DNA of 64,000 nt from Planctomycetia bacterium (GCA_030537455.1 JAUNMR010000009.1:47966-111965); one strand, 5' to 3'. Numbered from the stretch's first letter, positions 9,597-19,733 are shown. The notes: generated by a model not told the origin, from the letters alone. Program-made: numbers and translations.

Positions 9597-11015
9597 TCAG
9601 ACGGTTTCCTTCGCCTTGTTTTTGCCCTTCATGAAGGGGTAGAGGAGCAAACCGAAAGCAATAACCAATAGCGTAATGCCAATGACCGGGCGATAATAGA
9701 GATAACCGACCGCAATGGCGACAAGGCTGACGAACCCGGCGCAGCAAGCGGAGACGAGGCTCGCGCCGAAACCGACCACTTTCGCCAAGAAGGGGATGAA
9801 GTCAGCCAGAACTTCCAAGGGTTGGAAGAGAGTTTTAAATCCGATAAAGCACAGGAAGACGCCGAGCGCGCGCAGTAACCAAGCCATTAACTGATTGTTT
9901 TTACGCGCCTGCTCGAACATGGCCTCGGCGGATTTTGTTCCGTCGGCGAAGAGGTCGACATTGGCGCCCGATTTGGCTAGGTAAGGTTCGAAGGTATTGC
10001 CAACTTGTTTAGCGACAAGGCTTATAGTACTCGGAGTTGGAACGTATCGCAAGGCGACTTTAATATCGCCGATTTGTGCGTTGGCGGGATCGCCTTTGTA
10101 ATAGACGCCATTGGCAAAGGTAAAGCCGTTGACGTGTGTCAGATCGACCGCGTCGGGTTCGGCGCTAGTGGAGACGTTTACGTCGGTTGGGTTCGTGGCG
10201 ATATTTGCGTCGTTATTATCGGCGTCGTCCCCTGTCACGGTAATGGTCGCGGGCGCATCGTTGGTCGAGATGGAGATACTGGGAGCCGGTTCGTCAGGGT
10301 TAATCGTGATTAGCGGCTCGGACTCTTGAGCGTATCGCGCGTTATTCTCGGCGGCGTTGTACTGAGCGCTGGGCTCTTCTATCGGCGCGGTCTCTTCGGG
10401 CGTAGTCGTGGTCTCTGTGGCGTCTTTGATTTGACTATTAGGCGAGTAATCCTTGTAATTACCGATGCGATCGATTTGGGTTGAATTGAGTTGGAAGGCG
10501 CCGAGTTGTACGTTAGCCGCGTGGAGAGTCATGGATTCCACCGGAACACTGGTGGGATTGTCGTGACCGGAGTCGTGGAAAGCGCTGGAATCAACGAGTC
10601 CCTCGACCCATTCTTTTCGATAGGAATAAGTCGTTTTGACCTCTTGGGAACCGCCCGATTTGCGCGTAGTCTCTTCATGGACGTCTTCGGTCCATTGATA
10701 GATTTGGACATTGCGTTCGAGCGTAATGGCGTTCAATTGCACGCCAAAGAAATCGTCTGTCAAGACGTCGTCGGTTTGTGCGTCGCCGCTGAGGTGCACA
10801 AGTTTGCCGTCATTTTCGGAGTTGACCACGTCAGGCGTGGCTTCTACAACGACTTTCGCTCCCTCTTTGAGCGCTTTTGTCATTTTAATCGTCCGCCCTT
10901 CGTTCCAAAATAGAAGTACAGCGGAGGCGACAATTAAAATCAGACCGAAGAGCAATCCTTTGAAGGAATTGCCCAAACGCGATCCCCAGGAGATGGTTTT
11001 GGTTTCTGTGGACAT
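9597..11015 (-). CDS. TMEM43 (LUMA)-family membrane protein
   Basis: The 472-residue protein begins with a short cytoplasmic tail, then a membrane helix at about residues 19-41 ending in LFWNEGRTIKM, the most conserved sequence of the TMEM43/DUF1625 family. A long soluble region follows with YSYRKEWVEGLVDSSAF (about 130-146), also family-typical. An acidic, Thr/Asp/Asn-rich insert spans about 215-290. Three closely spaced hydrophobic helices (about 375-462) form the C-terminal membrane domain. In animals TMEM43 sits in the inner nuclear membrane; in bacteria its role is unknown. The start codon is supported by an adjacent purine-rich AGGTAATT stretch. It is followed on the same strand by the DUF4175 gene, about 130 bases away, so co-transcription is possible. 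Confidence 0.8.
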   Translation of the reverse strand: MSTETKTISWGSRLGNSFKGLLFGLILIVASAVLLFWNEGRTIKMTKALKEGAKVVVEATPDVVNSENDGKLVHLSGDAQTDDVLTDDFFGVQLNAITLERNVQIYQWTEDVHEETTRKSGGSQEVKTTYSYRKEWVEGLVDSSAFHDSGHDNPTSVPVESMTLHAANVQLGAFQLNSTQIDRIGNYKDYSPNSQIKDATETTTTPEETAPIEEPSAQYNAAENNARYAQESEPLITINPDEPAPSISISTNDAPATITVTGDDADNNDANIATNPTDVNVSTSAEPDAVDLTHVNGFTFANGVYYKGDPANAQIGDIKVALRYVPTPSTISLVAKQVGNTFEPYLAKSGANVDLFADGTKSAEAMFEQARKNNQLMAWLLRALGVFLCFIGFKTLFQPLEVLADFIPFLAKVVGFGASLVSACCAGFVSLVAIAVGYLYYRPVIGITLLVIAFGLLLYPFMKGKNKAKETV

Positions 11016-11153
11016 GGCGAATTACCTGGTAAGCATAGGAATGGGGAGGGGTAAAACGATAGAACGCAACAGTACGGGAAGGATCGACGCACTGTTGCGA
11101 GCGAGTATAAAATTAGCGTCTAAACGCTTGGGTAATTTGAACACATGGTTCAA

Positions 11154-12464
11154 TTAGTCGAGATAACCCCAACCTTCTCCAGGCAGTGCGATCTTGTATC
11201 GTCCTTTTTCGTCGGGTAGCGTCGGGGGAGTGGCGTCCCAAGCGTAGGCGCTCGGTTTGTCGCCGGTCGATTTGAGCATTTCGTCCCACGTAACATACTG
11301 ACCGGTATAAGCGGCCATGCAACCGAGGATGGCACAACCTGTGGAGTTGGTCATGTAGCTGGCGTTATTGACGTAGGTCTGACCGCCGCTACGCACCGCG
11401 TCGATGAGGACTTTGTGTTCCACGACGTAACCAGACGTATTGCCACGCGGAACTTTGATTTCTTCGCCATTGACGTAAATGCTGGCCTTGGCTTCAAGAT
11501 TGCCGATGACGGCGCGCCCCTTGGAGCCGTTGATCGTCGTTTCACCGCGAGAGAAGCAATTGGGAATCTGGCGGGAGAACGCATAAAGGGAACGACCGTC
11601 GGCGAATTCGTAGACGACTGACATTGAGTCGTACATATCGCCGGCGTCGGTATCACGACGCACAAGTCGACCGCCGAGCGCGTAGGCGCCGATTGGCGTG
11701 GCGTCGTTGAAGGACCACAGTGCAATGTCGAGCTGGTGAATTGTGACGTCGTTGATATAATCGCCGGCGATCCAGTAGAAGTTCAGCCAGTTGGTCATCT
11801 GGTATTCCATCTCGTTCTGACCTTCGGTACGCGGTCTCTTCCAGCATGAACCACCCATACGATCGCCGCGCGCGGTGACGATATCGCCAATAGCGCCGTC
11901 TTGAATGCGACGCATGACCTCTTGCGCGGAAGCCCCGTAACGATTGACCAGACCGCCGACCAGGTTCAGACCCTTGGCTTTCGCTTCTTCCGCGGCGTCT
12001 TGGATCATTTTAACGCCGACGCCGTCGACCGCGACCGGTTTTTCCGCGAAGATGTGCTTGCCCGCGGCCACGGCTTCCTTTAGCATTTGAGGACGGAAGT
12101 GCTGAGGCGTTGTGAGCAGTACGATATCGACGTCGGACTGCAACACTTGCTTATAGGCGTCGAATCCAACGAGGATCTCATCGACCGCAACGCGATCGCC
12201 GAATTGATCTTTTAGACCGGCAATTCCAGCCTTTGCGCGTTCTTCCACGACGTCCGCGGCAATGACCAACTTGACTTCAGGGTCGGCGGTGAGAGCATTA
12301 CCGACCGCGCCACAGCCACGCCCGCCACAACCGACGATACCGAGCTTGAGCATATTGGTTTCCGCAGCGTGAACGCGCGGAGTAACCGCATGAGCGGTTA
12401 GAGTCGCGCCAACCGAAAGAGCCGCGCTACTTTTAAGGAAATTACGGCGAGAGAGAGGATTCAT
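11154..12464 (-). CDS. Tat-exported Gfo/Idh/MocA-family oxidoreductase
   Basis: The 436-residue protein opens with a twin-arginine signal, SRRNFLKSSAALSVGATL, so it is probably folded with its NAD(P) cofactor in the cytoplasm and exported. The Rossmann domain starts at about residue 40 with LGIVGCGGRGCGAVGNAL. The conserved EKPVA motif, whose lysine is catalytic in the family, is at about 140-144. A C-terminal substrate domain includes a conserved histidine in DVTIHQLDIALW. Such secreted Gfo/Idh proteins are abundant in Planctomycetota; their sugar substrates cannot be told from sequence. An AGGAG box six bases before the ATG supports the start. No partner gene lies close by. Confidence 0.85.
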   Translation of the reverse strand: MNPLSRRNFLKSSAALSVGATLTAHAVTPRVHAAETNMLKLGIVGCGGRGCGAVGNALTADPEVKLVIAADVVEERAKAGIAGLKDQFGDRVAVDEILVGFDAYKQVLQSDVDIVLLTTPQHFRPQMLKEAVAAGKHIFAEKPVAVDGVGVKMIQDAAEEAKAKGLNLVGGLVNRYGASAQEVMRRIQDGAIGDIVTARGDRMGGSCWKRPRTEGQNEMEYQMTNWLNFYWIAGDYINDVTIHQLDIALWSFNDATPIGAYALGGRLVRRDTDAGDMYDSMSVVYEFADGRSLYAFSRQIPNCFSRGETTINGSKGRAVIGNLEAKASIYVNGEEIKVPRGNTSGYVVEHKVLIDAVRSGGQTYVNNASYMTNSTGCAILGCMAAYTGQYVTWDEMLKSTGDKPSAYAWDATPPTLPDEKGRYKIALPGEGWGYLD

Positions 12465-12858
12465 TCTGAACTCCTATTAAATAAATTTGGCATGTCAGAC
12501 GCCAACAAACGACGCAGTCATTAGCGCCTTGGTCGGCTCATTTGCGTGGAAAACGCTAGTATTTTTAAAACGCATACGGTAACGACGTTTGTGAGAATTA
12601 TACTCCTAGACGCGTCGCGCTTCAATATCGCGACGTAAAGTTTTACTGCGCGCTGTTGTCGTTGGGGCGGCAAGGGAGGATTCACAAGGCGGTTAAAAAC
12701 GAAAAAAACGCGCCCCGTCTCTTTATCAACTTGCATAATCAGATAAAATAAAGCCAATATTCTGACGCGACGGCGCGCAAGGGCACGTCCCGGCTCGTTT
12801 CGCGTTTACGTCGTCGATTGACCGGCGACCTTTTTGGTTTGTAACAAAGGAAGCTAAC
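12465..12858. promoter_or_regulatory. Divergent intergenic region between the oxidoreductase and thrS
   Basis: This 394-base gap separates two divergently transcribed genes, so it must hold both promoters. AAAGGAAG lies six bases before the thrS ATG and AGGAG lies six bases before the oxidoreductase ATG. A TAAAAT element at about 12744-12749 is a possible -10 box for thrS, but its -35 is weak. I see no T-box leader structure (no clear specifier/antiterminator and no terminator before thrS) and no convincing small gene. Confidence 0.4.
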
Positions 12859-14838
12859 ATGTTGAAAGTTCTGTTGCCAGACGGTTCTGAAAAGTCGTAT
12901 GATAAAAGCGTCAGCGCATTGGACGTCGCGTCTGAAATCGGCGCGGGTCTTGCCAAAGCGACGGTAGCGGCGATCGTGACCACTCCCAGTGAGGATCCTA
13001 CCGGCGAGGCGACCGTGACGACGATCTCTGCAACGGAACTGTTGCCGAACGACGGCGTTGTGCAACTGCGCTTGCTCACCAAAAAGGATCGCGAAGCGCT
13101 CGATATCATGCGTCACTCCTGCGCTCACGTTATGGCGCGCGCAGTCATGCGTCTTTTCCAAGACGTGCAACTGGCGTTCGGACCTACGACCGAGAACGGG
13201 TTTTATTACGACTTCTGGAAGAAAGAGCCCTTTACCGAAGAAGATTTTGCGAAGATCGAAGAGGAAATGGGCAAAATCGTCAAGGCGGACGAGGCGTTCG
13301 AACGCGTTGAAGTTTCGCGCGAAGAGGCGATTCAACTTCTGCAAGACGCTGGTCAAACCCTGAAAGTGGAACACCTTCAGACCGGTTTGGCGGAAAATGA
13401 ACGCGTTACGTTCTATCGACAGGGTGAATTTGTCGACCTCTGCCGTGGACCTCACATTCCTTCCGCGAAATTCATCGGCGCGTTTAAGATCATGTCGACG
13501 TCGACCGCCTACTGGAAGGGCGACGCTAATAACCAAATGCTCTTCCGCGTTTACGGCACGGCGTTCTTTGACAAAAAAGAACTCGACGCCTATCTGACTC
13601 AACTTGAAGAGGCGAAAAAACGCGACCATCGCGTTCTCGGTAAGCGTCATGAACTCTTTATGGTGAATCCACGCGTTGGTTCCGGTCTGGTCGTTTGGCT
13701 CCCTAAGGGCGCGATTATTCGTAAACAATTGGAAAACTTCATTTACGAAGAACTCATTAAGCGCGGTTATCAGCCGATGTATTCTCCGGTGATCTGTCGC
13801 GTTGAACTCTTCGAAACCTCCGGACATTATCCCTATTACGCCGACAGTCAGTTCCCGCCGATCACCGTTGACGGGGGCGATCGCTACTTGTTGCGCCCGA
13901 TGAACTGTCCGTTGCACGTTATGGTTTATGAATCGAAACCGCGTAGCTATCGCGACTTGCCGTTACGCCTGGCGGAATTCGGCAACGTCCACCGCTTCGA
14001 ACAGTCCGGCGAACTCAACGGTATGACGCGCGTTCGCGGCTTTACCCAAGACGACGCGCATATCTTCTGCACCGAAGACCAGGTCGAAGAGGAATTTAAA
14101 AACTGCATCGATATGACGCTAAAAGTCCTCAAGACCATGGGCTTTGAAGACTACGAAGTTCGCCTGAGCTTCCGCGACTGGACCAGTGAGAAGTACGTCG
14201 GCGATCCCGAAGTCTGGAAGAAAGCACAAGCTGCGTTGGAGAAAGTCTGCCACGAAATGAATCTGCCGAAGCTCAAGATTGTCGAGGGCGAGGCGGCCTT
14301 CTACGGTCCGAAAGCCGACTTCGTCGTGCGCGACTGCCTCGGGCGCGAATGGCAACTCGGTACGATCCAGCTCGATTATAACCTTCCTTCGCCGGAACGC
14401 TTCAATCTTTCGTACATTGGTTCGGACGGTCAGCTTCATCAGCCTGTGATGATTCACCGCGCGCCGTTCGGCTCCTTCGAACGTTTCACTGGTATTCTCA
14501 TCGAACACTTTGCCGCGGCTTTCCCGTTGTGGCTATCGCCGGAACAAGCGCGCGTGCTCACGATCAGCGAGAAATACCAAGAGTACGGTCAAAAGGTTGT
14601 TGAGAGGCTCAAGGAGGCTGGTATTCGCGCCACGCTCGACGATAGCTCCGAAAAGATTGGCGCGAAGATTCGCGTTGCGCGTAACGACCTTGTCCCCTAC
14701 CTTTGCGTCGTCGGCGCGAAGGAAGAAGAGACCGGCGCGGTCGCGGTGCGCGGTCGCAAGCAGGGCGAAATGGGCGCGATTGATCTTGACGCCTTTATCG
14801 CCGATCTTCAGTCGGAAATCAAGGAGCGTCGTCTCTAA
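12859..14838 (+). CDS. thrS: Threonyl-tRNA synthetase
   Basis: Class II synthetase that charges tRNA-Thr. The 659 residues hold, in order, a TGS domain (1-75); the editing domain with the HSCAHVMA (HxxxH) motif near 92-99 and CRGPH near 195; the catalytic core with LRPMNCPLH (motif 2 region, zinc cysteine); the RFEQSGEL and MTRVRGFTQDDAHIF segments; and a C-terminal anticodon-binding domain from about residue 560. The length is normal for bacterial ThrRS, and editing and catalytic motifs are intact. An AAAGGAAG ribosome binding site six bases upstream fixes the ATG. A hairpin terminator follows within 40 bases, so it is probably monocistronic. Confidence 0.97.
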   Translation: MLKVLLPDGSEKSYDKSVSALDVASEIGAGLAKATVAAIVTTPSEDPTGEATVTTISATELLPNDGVVQLRLLTKKDREALDIMRHSCAHVMARAVMRLFQDVQLAFGPTTENGFYYDFWKKEPFTEEDFAKIEEEMGKIVKADEAFERVEVSREEAIQLLQDAGQTLKVEHLQTGLAENERVTFYRQGEFVDLCRGPHIPSAKFIGAFKIMSTSTAYWKGDANNQMLFRVYGTAFFDKKELDAYLTQLEEAKKRDHRVLGKRHELFMVNPRVGSGLVVWLPKGAIIRKQLENFIYEELIKRGYQPMYSPVICRVELFETSGHYPYYADSQFPPITVDGGDRYLLRPMNCPLHVMVYESKPRSYRDLPLRLAEFGNVHRFEQSGELNGMTRVRGFTQDDAHIFCTEDQVEEEFKNCIDMTLKVLKTMGFEDYEVRLSFRDWTSEKYVGDPEVWKKAQAALEKVCHEMNLPKLKIVEGEAAFYGPKADFVVRDCLGREWQLGTIQLDYNLPSPERFNLSYIGSDGQLHQPVMIHRAPFGSFERFTGILIEHFAAAFPLWLSPEQARVLTISEKYQEYGQKVVERLKEAGIRATLDDSSEKIGAKIRVARNDLVPYLCVVGAKEEETGAVAVRGRKQGEMGAIDLDAFIADLQSEIKERRL

Positions 14839-14874
14839 GTCGTAACGTTTCAGACATGTAGTTTTTGACATAGC

Positions 14875-14905
14875 GGAGCGACGGCAGTATGTCTGCGGTC
14901 GCTCC
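14875..14905 (+). terminator. Hairpin terminator after thrS
   Basis: The arms GGAGCGACgGCAG and CTGCgGTCGCTCC form a near-perfect stem with a small loop (TATGT region), followed by a T-rich GTCTGTTTAT. It lies 37 bases past the thrS stop. Confidence 0.75.
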
Positions 14906-15223
14906 GTCTGTTTATAGATATTGTACCTGCGTTTAACTTCGGTTTTATCAACGCTTTGGCGAGTTTGACGTCCTGTGTTAAATTAAACGATTAGCAAGTT
15001 TTCAAAATCTAGTTTTTTCTATTTTTTAACCGGCGGATTAATTGACAAATATGTTTCACAGATTATACTCAATCTTCACCATTTTAACATAAAGTCGACC
15101 TTCCGAGGGAAGCGGTTCCTCGGTTTGACGCGGCGCTATTTAGCGCGTCTGCGTCCCAGGCGACACGGCACAATAAAAGCGTAGGTAATCGTGTTTACAA
15201 CGTTTACGTGAGGCATGTGAAGG
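14906..15223 (+). promoter_or_regulatory. Leader region of the amino-acid ABC transporter, with a sigma-70-like promoter
   Basis: A promoter is visible: TTGACA at 15042-15047, a 16-base spacer, and TATACT at 15064-15069. The roughly 150-base leader that follows contains two GC-rich inverted repeats, CCGAGGGAAGCGGTTCCTCGG at about 15101-15122 and GGCGCTATTTAGCGC at about 15132-15146. They could form stem-loops, but no T-run follows them. I do not recognise a riboswitch class. Confidence 0.55.
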
Positions 15224-16867
15224 ATGCGGACTCCGATTCTTGGTATTGTAGGGTCTGGTTCTGCGTCGTCGTTATGGCGACGTCGTTTTCTTTATTTCTG
15301 TGTGGCGTCAGTAGCTATCCTGGCGCTTTTAGCAGGCGAGGGCTGCAGCGGGCGTGTTATGACGCCGTTGCATTCTCTTGACGATCTTAATGAGCACGGT
15401 ATGCGCGTGGGCGGCGAAACAGAAACCGTCTCTTTGCGTATGGCGCAAGAGAGATTGCCAAATGCGAAGATCATGAGCTACGCCACTCCGGCGGACGCTT
15501 ATGTCGCCTTGCAGTCTGGTAAGATCGATGCGGTCGCTTATGACAAGCCGCCCCTTGAATACGCCGCGGCTCAAAACGACGCGTTTTATGTCCTTGATGA
15601 AACGGTCGGCGTCGGTCACATTGCCGTTGGCGCGCCTTTCCGTAATAAAGAACTCATGAATCGCGTCAATGAGTTCATTAAACTCTACAAGGAAGACGGC
15701 ACGTACGACGAAATGTACAACCGTTGGGTCAAAACCAAAGACCCGGTTCTGCCGGATATCCCCAAACCGGAAAATCCCATTAATAAAGGCAAACCGCTCC
15801 TGATCGGAAACGACCCGCAGAATATCCCGATGTCCTTCCTCGACGTCGAGAAAAATCAAATGTCAGGCTTCGATACCGAGTTCGTCATGCGCCTGGCAGT
15901 CTATCTTAATATGGACTTCGAGTTCGAACTGCTCTACTACGACGCGCTCTTTCCCGCCGTGGAAAGCGGTAAACTCGACCTCGCTGTTGGCAACCTCGAT
16001 AAAACGCCGGAACGTGAAGAGACCATGCTCTTCTCTGACGACTACATCGATTGTCCCGCTGGTATCATGGTGCTGAAGAGTCGTTGGCTCGCAGGCGCCG
16101 AGGAAGAGGAAGCGCAGGCGGACTCCGAACAGGAAGAACAGATCGCACGCAACCTCACTTTTTATCAGAAACTCAAGCGTAGCTTCAAAAAGACCTTTAT
16201 CGTAGAGAATCGCTGGAGACTATTGCTACAAGGTCTGCTGGTAACGATCTATATCACGGTCGTTGCGACGGTATTAGGCACCCTTTTGGCGTTTGTGCAA
16301 TGCTGTATGCGTCGTTCTAAGCGCGCGTGGTTACGCTATCCCGCAAAGGTTTATATTGCCGTTGTTCAGGGCACGCCGATCCTGGTGATCCTCCTGATTA
16401 TGTACTACGTCGTGTTCACCAACCTCAAAATCCAAGGGGAAATGGTGGCGGCGATTGCGCTGGCGTTTAACTTTGCCGCTTACGCCGGCGAAATGATGCG
16501 CACCGGCGTCGACGGAATCGACAAAGGTCTTATTGAAGCGGCGCGCGCGTTAGGTTTCGGTCGGTTTGACGTCTTCCGTAAGGTGATCTTCCCGATCGCG
16601 ACGCGACGCATTATGCCGGTCTATAAAGGCGAATTTATTTCTCTGCTTAAAACTACGTCTATCGTAGGCTATGTCGCGATCCAAGACCTTACGAAAGCGA
16701 GCGATATTGTTCGCGGTAAGACATACGAAGCGTTCTTTCCGTTGATCGCGACCGCGGTGATTTACTTCACAGTGGCGCATCTCTTGGCGTCTGGTTTTGC
16801 TTATCTTGAATATCACCTCAACCCGGTGAATCGTCGTCGTGCGCAGAAAGGTCAGGTGAACGAATGA
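15224..16867 (+). CDS. Amino-acid ABC transporter: substrate-binding domain fused to permease (glutamine/polar type)
   Basis: This encodes the binding and membrane parts of a polar amino-acid importer in one 547-residue chain. An N-terminal hydrophobic segment (about 20-37) ends at Cys41, a weak lipobox. Residues about 51-170 look like the second lobe and C-terminal helix of an SBP_bac_3 domain ([19 protein letters not shown], then [12 protein letters not shown]). Residues about 186-287 look like the first lobe ([34 protein letters not shown]). The order is thus the reverse of a standard binding protein, like a circular permutation. After an acidic linker, residues about 335-540 are a HisM/GlnP-type permease with the [20 protein letters not shown] coupling loop. 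The ATPase gene overlaps its stop by four bases (ATGA), so the two are translationally coupled. The exact amino acid cannot be told. Confidence 0.88.
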   Translation: MRTPILGIVGSGSASSLWRRRFLYFCVASVAILALLAGEGCSGRVMTPLHSLDDLNEHGMRVGGETETVSLRMAQERLPNAKIMSYATPADAYVALQSGKIDAVAYDKPPLEYAAAQNDAFYVLDETVGVGHIAVGAPFRNKELMNRVNEFIKLYKEDGTYDEMYNRWVKTKDPVLPDIPKPENPINKGKPLLIGNDPQNIPMSFLDVEKNQMSGFDTEFVMRLAVYLNMDFEFELLYYDALFPAVESGKLDLAVGNLDKTPEREETMLFSDDYIDCPAGIMVLKSRWLAGAEEEEAQADSEQEEQIARNLTFYQKLKRSFKKTFIVENRWRLLLQGLLVTIYITVVATVLGTLLAFVQCCMRRSKRAWLRYPAKVYIAVVQGTPILVILLIMYYVVFTNLKIQGEMVAAIALAFNFAAYAGEMMRTGVDGIDKGLIEAARALGFGRFDVFRKVIFPIATRRIMPVYKGEFISLLKTTSIVGYVAIQDLTKASDIVRGKTYEAFFPLIATAVIYFTVAHLLASGFAYLEYHLNPVNRRRAQKGQVNE

Positions 16868-17982
16868 GCCCTGAAAACGAAACGAAAGATATGATCGTGG
16901 TTCGCGGCTTGTGCAAAAGCTTCGAAGACGAACGCGTTCTTTATAATCTCGACGCAACGATCAAGAAGGGAGAAATTGTCTCGATCGTCGGACCTTCCGG
17001 CGCTGGCAAAAGCACCTTTTTGCGCTGCCTCAATCTTCTGGAGACGCCTGACGACGGTAAGATTCTTGTGGACGGTGAAGACACTCAGGAAATGGATCCC
17101 CGTCGTCTGCGCATGAAAATGGGCATGGTCTTCCAGCAGTTCAATCTTTTCCCTCACCTCTCCGCGCTGGAAAATATTATGCTCGCTCCGACTTCGCTCT
17201 TGAAAATGCCGAAGGCGCAAGCGAAGGAAGAAGCGCTCGACCTTCTCGATAAAGTCGGTCTAGCTGGTAAATCGTGGTCGTTCCCTTGGGAATTGTCGGG
17301 CGGTCAGCAACAGCGCGTGGCAATTGCGCGCGCGTTGGCAATGCACCCTGAAATTATGCTCTTTGACGAACCGACGTCAGCGCTCGACCCGACGATGGTC
17401 AACGAAGTGCTCGGCGTAATTCGTAGTCTGGCGGACGAATCCGGGATGACAATGGCGATCGTAACGCACGAAATGCGTTTCGCGCGCGAAGTTTCCGACC
17501 GCGTCTTCTATATGGATCAAGGCGTCGTTTATGAATCCGGCTCGCCGGAGGAAATCTTCGACCATCCTAAACGCGACCTCACACGCGCCTTTATTCGTCG
17601 CGTCGACACGATTCGTATCGATATCAATAAAGACGACTTCGACTTCTATCGCTTTGACGCGAAGATTGACGACTTCGCTATGAAGCGCCTCGTGGAGCCG
17701 GAACGTCGTCAGCTCCTGGTCGATCTGTGTGAAGAACTCTTCGACAACTTCTTCTTTCTCTACGTCGACGAGCTCTCCTTCTCGATTGGCGTTACGGAGA
17801 AGAAAGAGATTGAGTTGCGCTATCTCTATGGAGGAAAAGAACTTAACCCCATGACGTCAGACGACGCGTATTCTCTCTTCGCGCGCAATATCATCATGAA
17901 GAACGCGTCGCATTATGAATATCACCGCTATGACGACATGAATTACCTCGACTTTACGATTCCGTACAACCGAAACAAGTAA
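16864..17982 (+). CDS. Amino-acid ABC transporter ATPase with a C-terminal GHKL-like extension
   Basis: GlnQ-type ATPase partner of the preceding permease fusion. Residues 1-245 carry a complete nucleotide-binding domain: Walker [10 protein letters not shown] at 43-51, a Q-loop in [11 protein letters not shown], the signature LSGGQQQR, Walker [17 protein letters not shown] sequence, and the switch histidine in IVTHE. Family members end near residue 245; here about 125 more residues follow. This extension ([13 protein letters not shown], then GGKELNPM, then [16 protein letters not shown]) resembles the helix-plus-sheet core of RsbW/GHKL-type ATPase domains. That suggests regulation, but this is inference and the nucleotide-binding residues are degenerate or uncertain. 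It starts inside the ATGA overlap with the upstream gene, and a terminator follows. Confidence 0.9.
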   Translation: MSPENETKDMIVVRGLCKSFEDERVLYNLDATIKKGEIVSIVGPSGAGKSTFLRCLNLLETPDDGKILVDGEDTQEMDPRRLRMKMGMVFQQFNLFPHLSALENIMLAPTSLLKMPKAQAKEEALDLLDKVGLAGKSWSFPWELSGGQQQRVAIARALAMHPEIMLFDEPTSALDPTMVNEVLGVIRSLADESGMTMAIVTHEMRFAREVSDRVFYMDQGVVYESGSPEEIFDHPKRDLTRAFIRRVDTIRIDINKDDFDFYRFDAKIDDFAMKRLVEPERRQLLVDLCEELFDNFFFLYVDELSFSIGVTEKKEIELRYLYGGKELNPMTSDDAYSLFARNIIMKNASHYEYHRYDDMNYLDFTIPYNRNK

Positions 17983-18017
17983 GTCGTACTGCGACGTAAA
18001 GGTAGGATATTTAAAAC

Positions 18018-18051
18018 AAAAGGACGAACGCCACAGGGAGTTCGTCCTTTT
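18018..18051 (+). terminator. Terminator after the amino-acid ABC operon
   Basis: AAAAGGACGAAC pairs with GTTCGTCCTTTT around a GCCACAGGGA loop, and TATTTTC follows. It lies 36 bases after the ATPase stop. Confidence 0.85.
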
Positions 18052-18209
18052 ATTTTCGTTGTTTATCGCTTCGACCAAAGGACGCTCAGGCTTAATAATA
18101 GCGCGACGATTTAGGCTATTTCCTTTGTCATATCGCGCTAAATATCATTACCATTAAATTTAGCGTAGTTAAGTTGAAAGCGGCGGTTCTAATCGTTTGT
18201 TAGTCGGCG

Positions 18210-19733
18210 TTATTGCGCTTGCCAGTATAGCGAACGAGCGCTCTTGCCTTGTAAGGGGACGGTAAAGCATTCCTCGCCTCTTTTTACACGGACGGTAACC
18301 GGCGAGTCTTGTTCGTTGAGTAGAACCATTGCGTAGGATCCGTCGGGATTGACGCAAGCACAGGAGTACAGTCCCTGTTGTGCGGCGCTCTGCTCAATGT
18401 GAATTCTTTGCGCGCCAGTCGCGAAGACTTTGGAAAAATGCGCGATTTCATAATAATGTGAATAGCGTTCGACCGTTGCGTAGTCGCGCGTAGAAAGATT
18501 GACCGCGCCATAGCACATGGAACAGCCGCCCGGACGGTAGGGACCGCGCTTGTCGTCTAGCATGTAATTCCAGACGATAATCGCTTTACAGTCGTAATTT
18601 AGCACGCCGATTCCCACTTCGCGCATGAACCAGATGAAATCTCCCTCGAAAGAATAGCCCCAGGCGCCGATCGATTGTTCCGTGAAATACAGTCCCTTGT
18701 CGGGTCGTGCGTCGCGCACGCGCTTCATTTCCTCTTTATTGCCTCCGTAAGCGTGGTACGCGGCGCCTGTGAGATATTGCGCGGCCTGTTCGTCCTCGTA
18801 AATATGTAGCGGATATCCCCACTGATCGCGACATTCTGGCTTATTGGAGTCGTAATTGAAGTTGTGATCGAAGGCGATGATCTCCACGTCGATACCCGCG
18901 TCGCGAATTGCCGGTCCGAGCGCTTTGACAAATTCCTTTTGCTCCTGCCAGGTCATAAAGAGCGAGGCGGAGTTGCCACGATTGAGCGGCTCGTTTTGCA
19001 TAGTAATCGCATTGACCGTTACGCCGTGCGCCGCCATTGCCTGTAGGTATTTCACAAAGTATTCGGCATAGATTTGGTAATATTTCGGATTGAGCTGACC
19101 GCTTGTCCAAGAGTCAAATGGTTCTAAATCTCTGAGATTATTAACCTTCATCCACTTGGGACACGTCCAGGGCGAGGCGATGATCTTGAGATTAGGATTG
19201 ATCTTCAAGATTTCCTTGAGCACAGGCAGGACGTAGTCGAGATCCTCTTGGGATAACGCAAAATTTTCCAAGCCCGGTTCTTCGCACAGTGAGAATTCGC
19301 TCAGTGAGAAGTCGGAGCACCCGATCGAGACGCGGACATAGCTGAATCCAAGTCCTTTCTCAGTGGAGAAGGTTTCTTCTAAGAGCGCGACTCTGGCGTC
19401 CTGGGGCATTTTCAAGAGGTTGTAGGCGGTGGAACCGGTAATGGCGGCGCCGAAACCGTCGATGGTCTGATAACGTTTCTGAGCGTCGAGCGTTAGGGTC
19501 ACGTCGGCGTCGGTCTGTGTTTGACAAAAGTCAATGTCGTCTCGGTGGAAGAGTTTCGACTTATTCGCGGTCGTTTCAAATGAGACGACTTTGTCTTTAG
19601 GGTAGGTCTGCACGTCGAGATTTTGAGGCGCTTCAAAGGGATTGTCAGCACGCGCGCGCTCGGGGTACGACGTCAAGGTAGCGACGACGCCAAAAACAAA
19701 CGCAAACGCGAGGAGTAAGGATACGTTACGCAT
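18210..19733 (-). CDS. Secreted GH30-family glycoside hydrolase
   Basis: A 507-residue protein with a Sec signal peptide (about residues 1-29, ending near ARA). The TIM barrel carries the two catalytic glutamates of GH30: Glu248 in ITMQNEP (acid/base) and Glu352 in LYFTEQSIG (nucleophile). The typical family start YQTIDGFGAAITGSTAYNL (about 88-106) is present, and a C-terminal beta-sandwich runs from about 425 to the end. GH30 enzymes cleave beta-glucosyl, beta-xylosyl or beta-1,6-glucosyl linkages; this one most resembles the glucosylceramidase-like subfamily, but the substrate is not determinable. It lies 77 bases upstream of nothing else on its strand except the MFS gene, which is transcribed in the same direction and could share a promoter, pointing to sugar-uptake coupling. 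Confidence 0.9.
   Translation of the reverse strand: MRNVSLLLAFAFVFGVVATLTSYPERARADNPFEAPQNLDVQTYPKDKVVSFETTANKSKLFHRDDIDFCQTQTDADVTLTLDAQKRYQTIDGFGAAITGSTAYNLLKMPQDARVALLEETFSTEKGLGFSYVRVSIGCSDFSLSEFSLCEEPGLENFALSQEDLDYVLPVLKEILKINPNLKIIASPWTCPKWMKVNNLRDLEPFDSWTSGQLNPKYYQIYAEYFVKYLQAMAAHGVTVNAITMQNEPLNRGNSASLFMTWQEQKEFVKALGPAIRDAGIDVEIIAFDHNFNYDSNKPECRDQWGYPLHIYEDEQAAQYLTGAAYHAYGGNKEEMKRVRDARPDKGLYFTEQSIGAWGYSFEGDFIWFMREVGIGVLNYDCKAIIVWNYMLDDKRGPYRPGGCSMCYGAVNLSTRDYATVERYSHYYEIAHFSKVFATGAQRIHIEQSAAQQGLYSCACVNPDGSYAMVLLNEQDSPVTVRVKRGEECFTVPLQGKSARSLYWQAQ

Noticed and set aside
12465..12858. T-box riboswitch before thrS
   Set aside because: No specifier loop, antiterminator box or terminator hairpin is visible, and T-boxes are not expected in this phylum.
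12739..13917. A 392-residue minus-strand frame opposite thrS
   Set aside because: It is antisense to a highly conserved gene; its open nature comes from codon bias, and the composition is not protein-like.
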